Source: Bacteroidota bacterium
GTDB taxonomy: Bacteria > Bacteroidota > Ignavibacteria > Ignavibacteriales > Melioribacteraceae
NCBI GenBank assembly: GCA_021812745.1
Contig: JAKAMS010000051.1
Span: forward strand, 1-11,135
Direction of reading: 5' to 3'
DNA length: 11,135 nt
Made by a program: the position numbers and the translations under genes
The notes under the pieces: model-generated
What the model saw: the letters and a program-made list of their open reading frames with translations, nothing else
What the model was told of the DNA's origin: nothing
Database searches by the model: none
Part shown: positions 1 to 7,295 of the stretch, piece after piece
Numbering within the stretch: the stretch's first letter is position 1
Layout: every line of letters starts with the position of its first letter

Positions 1-161
1 TCAGATAAATATTTAAAATATTTCGAAATGGTCGGGTAATCTGCAATCTTATAATCGCTTCCAACTTTGTAACCGAGAAATTCTTCAGGTGATTTTAGAG
101 TTTGAGAATTAATAGAGATGAATGAAATTAAGAGAAGAGTAAATACGAGAAGACGGCCCAT
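1..161 (-). CDS. Secreted M14-type zinc carboxypeptidase, N-terminal fragment
   Basis: Only the first 53 codons lie in the window; the gene continues past base 1. The start ATG at 159-161 is preceded by a GGAGG ribosome binding site (166-170), about 4 nt away. Residues 1-20 form a typical signal peptide: one Arg at position 3, a hydrophobic core (LLVFTLLLISFIS), then a polar end, so export is expected. The mature start, SPEEFLGYKVGSDYKIADY followed by an aromatic-rich stretch, resembles the conserved N-terminus of large M14-family metallocarboxypeptidases of Bacteroidota and Ignavibacteria, where a 'P-x-E-F-[LF]-G-[YF]-x-[LIV]-G' start is usual. The zinc ligands and catalytic Glu are beyond the edge, so activity cannot be judged. 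The gene has its own promoter and seems unrelated to the redox operon upstream. The family assignment rests on a short N-terminal match only. Confidence 0.6.
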   Translation of the reverse strand, partial: MGRLLVFTLLLISFISINSQTLKSPEEFLGYKVGSDYKIADYPTISKYFKYLS

Positions 162-194
162 GCTTCCTCCGAATTGATTTGAATTATTGTAACG

Positions 195-223
195 ATAATA
201 TGGAATTTATAAGCGGGTAACAA
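195..223 (-). promoter_or_regulatory. Sigma70-like promoter for the carboxypeptidase gene
   Basis: Read on the minus strand, a -35 element TTGTTA (218-223) and a -10 element TATTAT (195-200) are separated by exactly 17 bp. Transcription would start near 188, leaving a short leader with the GGAGG site before the ATG at 161. Both boxes are close to the general bacterial consensus rather than to the Bacteroidetes -33/-7 type. This supports independent transcription of the left-edge gene. Confidence 0.5.
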
Positions 224-237
224 TCAAATTTTTGGCA

Positions 238-269
238 ACATCATCTCTGCTGTTTATCAGTGATGATGT
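238..269 (-). terminator. Imperfect hairpin at the end of the redox/two-component operon
   Basis: Arms ACATCATC (238-245) and GATGATGT (262-269) pair over 8 bp. After one T/T mismatch, CTG (247-249) pairs with CAG (258-260), leaving an 8-nt loop. The structure spans the last codons and stop (257-259) of the response regulator gene and lies upstream of the next promoter, where a terminator would be expected. No U-tract follows on the minus strand (TGCCAAAAATTTG), so a classical intrinsic terminator is not supported. It could aid Rho-dependent termination, protect the 3' end of the RNA, or be chance. Confidence 0.3.
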
Positions 270-1639
270 GAATTCTCTAATCCATACTTTTTAATTTTTG
301 CAATAAGATTTACTCTTGAGATACCAAGAATCGCAGAAGCCTTTGTTTTATTGTGGTTAGTAAATTCAAGCACCAATCCAATGTGACACTTTTCCATCTC
401 TTCCAAAGATTGCGGAAGAATTTCTTTGTCTAATTCATGGTAACCGTTATTAATTCCCATAAAGTAATTAGGAAGGGATTTTTTATGAAGTTCGTTTGTT
501 GATTCAACAATAATTGCGCTGTTAATTAAATTCATCAGTTCTCTTACGTTACCCGGGAAAGAATATGTTTTGAGACAATTCAATAGTGGCTGTGAAATTT
601 TTCCCACGTTCTTATTATACTTTTTATTAAACTTTTTCAAAAAGTAGTTTGCCAGTAATTCGATATCGCCTTTCCGTTCGCGAAGCGGCGGAATGCTGAT
701 TGAGTTTATATTCAATCTGAAGAAAAGATCTTTTCTAAAATTGCCGTTTTTAATTTCTTCAAATAAATTTTTATTAGTCGCGGCAATGATTCTAACATCG
801 GTCTTAATATTTCGAGTAGAGCCTAATTTATAAAATTCCTCTTCCTGCAAAACTCTTAAAAGTTTGACTTGAATTGGCAATGATAGTTCACCGATCTCAT
901 CAAGGAATAAAGTTCCGCCGTTGGCTTCTTCCAAAAATCCGATCTTTTCTCTGGAGGCACCGGTAAAAGCGCCTTTTTCATGCCCAAAAAATTCAGATGA
1001 GAACAGTTCTTGCGCAAACGATCCGGCATTGACAGCAATAAATTTTTTATCCCTTCTATCACTTATTTTATGAATTGCTTGAGCTATTAATTCTTTACCG
1101 GAACCGCTCTCTCCCCAGATTAAAACGCTGTTGTCGGTTGAAGCAAATTTTTCCGCATAAAGAAATATTTTAAACATTTTTTCGTCATTTGTTATAATAT
1201 CTTTGAATGCTTCTTTATGTTTCAGACTATTCAAAGATGAATTGCGCAAAACATCAATTTCCGCTTCGTTAATCTTTTGTGATTCAAGAGATTCTTCGAT
1301 TGTCTTAATCAACTTCTCTTCCTCGATTGGTTTAAGCATATAATCATAAGTGCCAAGCTTCATTGCAGAGATTGCAAGGTCAATATCTTCAACTCCGGTA
1401 AGCACAATTGTAGTAATATTTATTTTGTTGTCGCTGATATATTTTAGAATATCCAGCCCGGTAACATTGGGCATATCCATATCTAACAAAAGCACATCAA
1501 ATTTTTCTTTACTCAATAAGTTGTAAGCCTTTGTGCTGTCTTGAAGAGTTTTAATCTCATATTTTCCAGTTTGCAATAAAAATACATTCAGAAAATTCAA
1601 TACAGCCTGGTTGTCGTCAACTAAAAGAATCTTTGCCAT
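257..1639 (-). CDS. Sigma54-dependent response regulator, NtrC family
   Basis: This 460-residue protein has the full NtrC layout. The receiver domain (about 1-118) has acidic pocket D8/D9, phospho-acceptor D53 in LLLDMDMP, switch T81 and K103-P104. The AAA+ sigma54-interaction domain (about 145-380) has Walker A GESGSGKE (176-183), the sigma54-contacting GAFTGA loop (223-228), Walker B TLFLDE (243-248) and an arginine-finger region with [11 protein letters not shown] Fis-type helix-turn-helix follows (about 410-455). All residues needed for phosphorylation, ATP hydrolysis and sigma54 contact are present, so it should be an active enhancer-binding activator. It starts 2 nt after the stop of the histidine kinase gene with no clear Shine-Dalgarno of its own, which implies translational coupling and a cognate pair. 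The protein ends in three histidines encoded within the terminal hairpin arm. Target promoters of the -24/-12 type were not found in the window. Confidence 0.95.
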   Translation of the reverse strand: MAKILLVDDNQAVLNFLNVFLLQTGKYEIKTLQDSTKAYNLLSKEKFDVLLLDMDMPNVTGLDILKYISDNKINITTIVLTGVEDIDLAISAMKLGTYDYMLKPIEEEKLIKTIEESLESQKINEAEIDVLRNSSLNSLKHKEAFKDIITNDEKMFKIFLYAEKFASTDNSVLIWGESGSGKELIAQAIHKISDRRDKKFIAVNAGSFAQELFSSEFFGHEKGAFTGASREKIGFLEEANGGTLFLDEIGELSLPIQVKLLRVLQEEEFYKLGSTRNIKTDVRIIAATNKNLFEEIKNGNFRKDLFFRLNINSISIPPLRERKGDIELLANYFLKKFNKKYNKNVGKISQPLLNCLKTYSFPGNVRELMNLINSAIIVESTNELHKKSLPNYFMGINNGYHELDKEILPQSLEEMEKCHIGLVLEFTNHNKTKASAILGISRVNLIAKIKKYGLENSHHH

Positions 1640-1641
1640 AG

Positions 1642-3510
1642 TTATATGTTTTGATTAACTGGAAATCTGATAGTAAATTTCGTTCCGATTCCGATCTTAG
1701 AATCCACCTCAATTTTTCCGCGGTGGTCTTTTATTATCCCGTAAGTAATCGAAAGTCCAAGACCGGTTCCGCCTCTATTACGTTTTGTAGTAAAGAAAGG
1801 ATCGAAAATATTTTTAATCATATTCTCATCCATTCCGCAGCCATTGTCTTCTACAATAAGAAGGACCTCTTTCTTTTTCGCATCGTAACCGGTTTTAATT
1901 TTAATAAGACCATTCCCGCTTTCAATAGCTTCGGAAGCATTCATTACTAAATTTAGAATAACTTGTTCAAGTTTATTGCTGTTGCCGATGAATGATGGGA
2001 CATTTTTGTCAAGATCAATTTCCAGATCGGCAAATTTTTTAACATGCTTACTCGTTAGAGTCAGATTGTTTTTGATAATATAATTCAAATCAACTTCATC
2101 TGTTAAAGAGCCATCATCTTTCTTTGCAAAGTTTCTAAGATCGCCGACAATTTTTTTGGTGCGGTTGGCGCCGTTTATCATGTCGTCAACCAGAGTGGAA
2201 ATGTTTTCCTTGAACAAATCATAATTCAAACGGGCAATTTTCAATTCTTTGTTCTTCGCATAATTTTCTTCAAGAATCGGAAAGATATCTTGAAATGCTT
2301 CTTGAATAATTTTGAGATTACCGAGAATGAATGTATTTGGATTATTTATTTCGTGAGCCACACCAGCAACTAATTTGCCTAAAGAAGCCAGTTTATATGA
2401 TTGCAGCAGTTGCGCTTCCATTTTTTTTTGGACAGTTACATCATGACAGACTTCCAAAACGCCTTCTACACGTTCATCTTGATCTAATACTGGATAAGAA
2501 CGCAGCATAAAATATTTATCATCAACTTCTCTTTCATAAGCGGTGTGTTCCGCCGTTTCAAAAGTTTTTTCAGCAGGGCATTTTTCACATCTTTGGTCCA
2601 GATCAAATAATTTTTTATAGCATTTGCCGGTATCGCCTATGCCGTCCTTGTTAGACATAGTAATATTAAATTCTTTGTCTATCACAACAATTTTATCTGT
2701 TATCGCACTGAAAAATGTGCGCAATTTCGCCCTTCGGTTATTGCATTCGTCAGTTAATTTTAAGAGAGCTTCATTCTTAGCAAGAAGAATTTTCTGCTGC
2801 TTCTCTAAGTTAACTGTCTTCTCTAATTCTTCGATTGAACGCGCAAACTTACGTGCAATTTCATCAATCATTTTTCGTTCTTCTTCAAGAAATCCTTTTT
2901 TATCCTTGAGAAGTATCCTAATCTGTCCAAATTTTTTATTATTAACATAAATATCAGAAGTTAAGAAATTACCAGCCAATTCTTGAGTTAAATCAGTTAT
3001 ACCAAAAGATTTTTTCCCGATTTCAATAATTACAATTGTTTCTTCCGGATATTGAAACCCCGCATGAATGTGCGGAATACATTTATTAAATGATTCATCA
3101 AGCGGTCTTGAAGATTCCAATTCCTTGCTAATGTTATAGAGACACCGTAATTCTTTTACTCTTTCTTTAAGGTCGTGTTCTATGTTTGTTATCTGGTCAA
3201 TTTTATCTTTCTGTGTAAGAATTATATGCGGGCTGTAATCGAAGTATAGAGGGAATAAAATGAACTCATCTTTTATTCCAATAAACTTAAACGCTTGTGG
3301 TTCAAGATTGGATTTAACTTTTCCAATAATTTCATTAAGCAGTTTTAATTGGTCTGTTTTTCTAGTAGATAGATCGTGAATATTAATTGAGGCATTGCTC
3401 AATAATTTATTGAGTTCAGTTCCTTTAAACACAACATCGTCATTGTTACCGAATATTATAATATAATCGAACAGATCATAGATTAATTTGTAATTCGTTT
3501 TATTGTCCAT
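1642..3510 (-). CDS. Soluble sensor histidine kinase with GAF-like and Cys-bearing PAS domains
   Basis: 622 residues with no transmembrane segment, so it is probably a cytoplasmic sensor. In order: an N-terminal region of unclear fold (1-105); a short coiled segment; a GAF-like module (about 118-230) with the 'GFQYPEET' signature seen in a class of multidomain kinases; a coiled coil (about 228-262); a PAS domain (about 263-360) with C297, C308 and C311 in a CYKKLF-x6-CEKCP arrangement; a HisKA domain with phospho-acceptor H386 in GVAHEINNPNTF; and an HATPase_c domain with N box (N520, N524), G1 box DNGCGM (555-560) and G2 box GGTGLGL (580-586). The catalytic parts look intact. It starts 5 nt after the large redox fusion gene and ends 2 nt before the sigma54 regulator, so it is co-transcribed with both. 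The three PAS cysteines suggest a redox, metal or Fe-S linked input, which would suit its neighbours, but similar PAS cysteines occur in kinases of unknown signal. Confidence 0.93.
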   Translation of the reverse strand: MDNKTNYKLIYDLFDYIIIFGNNDDVVFKGTELNKLLSNASINIHDLSTRKTDQLKLLNEIIGKVKSNLEPQAFKFIGIKDEFILFPLYFDYSPHIILTQKDKIDQITNIEHDLKERVKELRCLYNISKELESSRPLDESFNKCIPHIHAGFQYPEETIVIIEIGKKSFGITDLTQELAGNFLTSDIYVNNKKFGQIRILLKDKKGFLEEERKMIDEIARKFARSIEELEKTVNLEKQQKILLAKNEALLKLTDECNNRRAKLRTFFSAITDKIVVIDKEFNITMSNKDGIGDTGKCYKKLFDLDQRCEKCPAEKTFETAEHTAYEREVDDKYFMLRSYPVLDQDERVEGVLEVCHDVTVQKKMEAQLLQSYKLASLGKLVAGVAHEINNPNTFILGNLKIIQEAFQDIFPILEENYAKNKELKIARLNYDLFKENISTLVDDMINGANRTKKIVGDLRNFAKKDDGSLTDEVDLNYIIKNNLTLTSKHVKKFADLEIDLDKNVPSFIGNSNKLEQVILNLVMNASEAIESGNGLIKIKTGYDAKKKEVLLIVEDNGCGMDENMIKNIFDPFFTTKRNRGGTGLGLSITYGIIKDHRGKIEVDSKIGIGTKFTIRFPVNQNI

Positions 3511-3515
3511 GACAA

Positions 3516-6500
3516 CTAAACCAACTGCATTTTTATGTTACTAATGTAATAGTTTTCCTGGAAATGAATTACTTGTTTTACCGGATCAAAAGCCGTTAGG
3601 TCTGAATCATAAACCGAAAAGAAATATTTCTTTTCTGAAAAATCATCGGTCAAAAAATTATCAATCCATGATTTTCCAATCTCGGTCTGCTTATAATATC
3701 TGTTAACGCTTTTTATCTCTTCAAAAATATCATCAACCGAGTGGTGGTTGAATCCTTTAGAGAAACATCCCGCCAGCATTTCAATCACTTCCCAATTTGA
3801 ATATTCATTCTTTCTATTAATTATTTTATTCGCTTTCTGGATGGTATTATCGCAACGCGTGTATGTTCCTTCTTTTTCAATATGTGTTAATGCCGGTAAA
3901 ACAACATCAGCTTCAAGTGTTGTTTTTGTATTGAAGGAATCGCTCACAAAAAGAAATTCGACATCACTGAAATATTTACGGTAGCTTTCTTCAGCAAAAG
4001 GATCTTCACCAAAAATTAGCACAGCTTTAATTTCGCCGAGCTTCATCTTTTTCTCAAGATCAACTTGCTTAAATATTGGTATTAAATTCCGTCCCCATTT
4101 ATTTCTAATTTTTTCTATCTGATCTAAATCGGAGTGTTTCACATAACCCGGTAAGTAATTTGGCGAAACGCCCATATCCATAAGTCCCGCTGAATTACAA
4201 TTATCGCGCAGAAGAATTATTCCGTTGTCATGCTTATTTATTCTTCCGGTCATTAGCAAAAAGTTAGCAATTGCGCGCAGATCGTTATGTGATTTCTCTC
4301 GCGTGGAATCAATATTATAAATGAATATGAGATTCGAATTTGGATTTTTCACCATCTCGAAGAATCGAATTAATTTTTCACGGTCAATATTGATTATGTT
4401 AATCGCATCTTCCGTATTCAAGTCTAAAAGTTTTTTCTTAAACTCCGCGAACAGTTCCGTTCTCATATTAATGAATTTATTATCAACACAATTATTTTCG
4501 ATACAAATTTTCATTAGCATATCCAGAAGAAGCGTATTCGTTCCTTTTGTAGTATCAATCCACAAATCCGCATGGCGGGTTAATTTAATTTCCGAGGAGT
4601 TTATAACTATTAACAAAGCGCCTCTCTTTTGCGCTTCTTTGATCTTTAGTTCCATTACCAAATTCTCTTCTGATAAATTGGAATTTATAATCACAATCAC
4701 ATCGGCTGATTGTAAGTCATCCATCTTAACCGTAGAAGTGGTCAAACCCAATAAATCGTCTAGAGCATCAAGTTCTTTTTCTTGGAATAAGTTAGATAGA
4801 CTATCAATATTATTATTCATTAAACCAACTCGAACAAATTTTTGAAGCAAGTATAATTCTTCGTTAGAAAGTTTTGGAGATGCAAAGACAGCAACAGAAT
4901 CCTTGCCGTATTTATCCATTATATCTCTAACCCGTTTCTCGGTATAAATAATTGCCTCTTCAGTTTTCACTTCATGCACAAGTCCATTGCGCCTTATGAT
5001 TGGTAAAGTCACGCGGTTTTGATCCATTAGAAAACGGTGGCCGAATTTTCCCTTTATGCAAAGATATCCTTTATTGTGCGAATCGTGAATAGAATTAGTG
5101 GAGTTGGAAACATAGAAAATCTCATCACTTATTTTTTTGAAATTTACTTTGCAACCGACTGAACAGAAACTACAAATGGTTTCATAATTTTGTTTCGGAA
5201 GAGTTCCTAGAATCTTGAAAGGGAATTTTTCACTTATGGCGCCGGTTGGACAGGAGTCTATGCAATTTCCGCATGCAATACAATTTGATTCTATAAGCGC
5301 TTTCTCCATAGCAGGTTTAACTACAGATCTGAATCCGCGATATACAAATCCTAATGCAGAGACTTCTAATATCTCAGAGCAAGTTCTTACGCATTTACCG
5401 CAATTAATGCATTTGTTAGGATCCAATGAAATAAAAGGATGGCGGTTATCAACTAAATATTTTTTTGTTTCGCCGATGTAATTCGAAATATCTAGATCAT
5501 ATTCTTCTCCATATTTTCTGAGTGCACAGTCATAATATTCCGAACAACCGCATTCCAAACAACGTTCACACTCTTTAATTGATTGTAATTCCGTTATTCC
5601 GGATTCTACCTCATCGAAAGTTTTTATACGATCAGTTACATTCAGCTCGGCAAGTTTTTCTCTTGCCATTTTTTTTATATGTGAGAATTCTCTTTCAGAC
5701 AGTTCTCCAAATCTATGTTTGAAGCTCACGAATTTACTTTTAGATACTTTTGCTTTTCCGGTTTCGAGATAACTCATTATTGATTGAGCGGCTTTCTTAC
5801 CTTGCGCTATTGAACTGATTGCCGTTAATGGTCCGGTTACAACATCACCGCCTGCAAATACACCGGGAATTGTTGTCTCAAAAGTGTCTTGGTTTATTGT
5901 AACTGTTCCCCATTTTTCCAATGCAAAGTTTTTATCAAGATCTATAAACGAGGAATCAACTTTCTGTCCGATGGCGCCAATTATAAAATCACAATCAATA
6001 ATATATTCCGATCCCTCGATTGGAACCGGCTGAGGTCTCTCACCATTTTTTTTAGATTCGAGTTTTTGCTTCAAACATTCAATGCCTTTAAGCTTTTTAT
6101 CTTTCGAGATAATTGATTTTGGATTTGTTAAGAAGATAATTTCAACTCCTTCTTTCTGCGCAGCTTCAATTTCTTCATGACTGGCTGGCATTTCTTTGAT
6201 ACTTCTTCTATAGACAATTTTTACATTATCAGCACCGCATCTCAATGCCGTTCTTGCGGCATCAATCGCAGTATTGCCTCCACCCACTATAATTACTGTC
6301 CCAAACAATTTTGGCTTATTGCCCATTTCGACTTCTCGTAAAAAATCTATTCCTTTATAAATGCCTTCAGTAACATCCTCATCTTTTAATCCTATGGTTG
6401 CGGCTTTATGTGCACCTACTCCAACAAAGATAGATTCGTATCCCTCGTAAAGAAGACTGTTGACTGAAAAATCTTTTCCTAATTCCATTCCGGTCTTTTT

Positions 6501-7274
6501 TGAAACACCAAGGTTTAGTATCCAATTAATTTCCTCATCTAATATTTTCTTTGGTAAACGATATTCCGGAATTCCGTATCTCAACATTCCGCCCAGTTCG
6601 GGAAGTTTTTCAAAAATAGTTGGTGAATATCCTTCTAATGTTAAATAATATGCGCACGTTAATCCGGCGGGTCCTCCGCCAATAATTGCTACTTTTTTCT
6701 TGTTTCGAGGTTTTAATTCTGGAATCCACATTTCGGTTTTATCAACGTCGGCTATATACCGTTTCAGATAGTTGCACGCTACCGGCTCATCTACAAGATT
6801 TCTCCGGCAGGCATTTTCGCAATCTCTAACACAAACTCTTCCGATAGATAAAGGTAATGGATTATTTTCTTTTACCAATCTGATTGCATCTTTGTATTTA
6901 CCCATTGATGTAAGTGCGATGTATGCTTGCGCATCTACTCCGGCAGGACAATTTATTTTGCAAGGTCCAAGACAATCTGCATAATGATTTGAGAATAAAA
7001 GTTCTAATGCTGTTTTACGTGAGTTTCTTACTTTTTCATTGTTGGTTACAATCTTCATTCCTTCGCGAATGATTGTCGAACAAGAAGGGACCAATTTATT
7101 GGATCCGTTAACTTCCACAACACAAAGATAACATGACGTAAAATGCTCGGTCCGTTTATCATGACAAAGAGTTGGAATTGTATCTAATTTGTTTTCATGA
7201 ACGGCTTCTAAAATTGTTTTATCCGGATCACAAAAAATTTCTCTTCCGTTGATGGTAACTTTAATTTTTTCCAT
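3516..7274 (-). CDS. Fe-S / GltD-like FAD / degenerate molybdopterin-oxidoreductase fusion subunit
   Basis: A 1252-residue electron-transfer protein. Order: NuoG-like [2Fe-2S] domain (C37, C48, C51, C65); Cys-rich GltD/NfnB-type cluster region (C101, C105, C109; C148, C152, C156, C167); FAD domain with GGGPAG (199-204); NAD(P) domain with GGGNTAIDAARTA (331-343) and R356-R357 after VY, which favours NADP(H); FAD-closing GVFAGGD (471-477); extra Cys motif (C569, C572, C575, C577, C583); two ferredoxin-like [4Fe-4S] motifs (C622/625/628/632 and C665/668/671/675); then an FdhA-like molybdopterin-oxidoreductase region from C701, C704, C708 and C739. In that region the catalytic Cys/Sec-His of formate dehydrogenases is replaced by F830-Q831, and the protein ends without the usual C-terminal pterin-binding domain. 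No H-cluster motif is present. The ATG has AAGGA 7 nt upstream (7282-7286) and lies 21 nt after the NuoF-like gene. Inferred role: large subunit of an NAD(P)H/ferredoxin complex, perhaps bifurcating. Automatic pipelines would probably call it formate dehydrogenase alpha, which the residues do not support. Confidence 0.88.
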   Translation of the reverse strand: MEKIKVTINGREIFCDPDKTILEAVHENKLDTIPTLCHDKRTEHFTSCYLCVVEVNGSNKLVPSCSTIIREGMKIVTNNEKVRNSRKTALELLFSNHYADCLGPCKINCPAGVDAQAYIALTSMGKYKDAIRLVKENNPLPLSIGRVCVRDCENACRRNLVDEPVACNYLKRYIADVDKTEMWIPELKPRNKKKVAIIGGGPAGLTCAYYLTLEGYSPTIFEKLPELGGMLRYGIPEYRLPKKILDEEINWILNLGVSKKTGMELGKDFSVNSLLYEGYESIFVGVGAHKAATIGLKDEDVTEGIYKGIDFLREVEMGNKPKLFGTVIIVGGGNTAIDAARTALRCGADNVKIVYRRSIKEMPASHEEIEAAQKEGVEIIFLTNPKSIISKDKKLKGIECLKQKLESKKNGERPQPVPIEGSEYIIDCDFIIGAIGQKVDSSFIDLDKNFALEKWGTVTINQDTFETTIPGVFAGGDVVTGPLTAISSIAQGKKAAQSIMSYLETGKAKVSKSKFVSFKHRFGELSEREFSHIKKMAREKLAELNVTDRIKTFDEVESGITELQSIKECERCLECGCSEYYDCALRKYGEEYDLDISNYIGETKKYLVDNRHPFISLDPNKCINCGKCVRTCSEILEVSALGFVYRGFRSVVKPAMEKALIESNCIACGNCIDSCPTGAISEKFPFKILGTLPKQNYETICSFCSVGCKVNFKKISDEIFYVSNSTNSIHDSHNKGYLCIKGKFGHRFLMDQNRVTLPIIRRNGLVHEVKTEEAIIYTEKRVRDIMDKYGKDSVAVFASPKLSNEELYLLQKFVRVGLMNNNIDSLSNLFQEKELDALDDLLGLTTSTVKMDDLQSADVIVIINSNLSEENLVMELKIKEAQKRGALLIVINSSEIKLTRHADLWIDTTKGTNTLLLDMLMKICIENNCVDNKFINMRTELFAEFKKKLLDLNTEDAINIINIDREKLIRFFEMVKNPNSNLIFIYNIDSTREKSHNDLRAIANFLLMTGRINKHDNGIILLRDNCNSAGLMDMGVSPNYLPGYVKHSDLDQIEKIRNKWGRNLIPIFKQVDLEKKMKLGEIKAVLIFGEDPFAEESYRKYFSDVEFLFVSDSFNTKTTLEADVVLPALTHIEKEGTYTRCDNTIQKANKIINRKNEYSNWEVIEMLAGCFSKGFNHHSVDDIFEEIKSVNRYYKQTEIGKSWIDNFLTDDFSEKKYFFSVYDSDLTAFDPVKQVIHFQENYYISNIKMQLV

Positions 7275-7295
7275 AGAGAAATCCTTAAGAGAAAA

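Noticed and set aside
238..269. Intrinsic terminator at the operon end
   Set aside because: The stem is real, but no U-tract follows on the minus strand; listed only at low confidence.
4321..4845. A 174-codon + strand open frame antisense to the Mop-like region
   Set aside because: It lies wholly inside the large fusion gene, has no ribosome site or family signature, and its composition is that of an antisense shadow.
3516..7274. Annotation of the large fusion as an active formate dehydrogenase
   Set aside because: The catalytic Cys/Sec-His position reads Phe-Gln and the C-terminal pterin-binding domain is absent.
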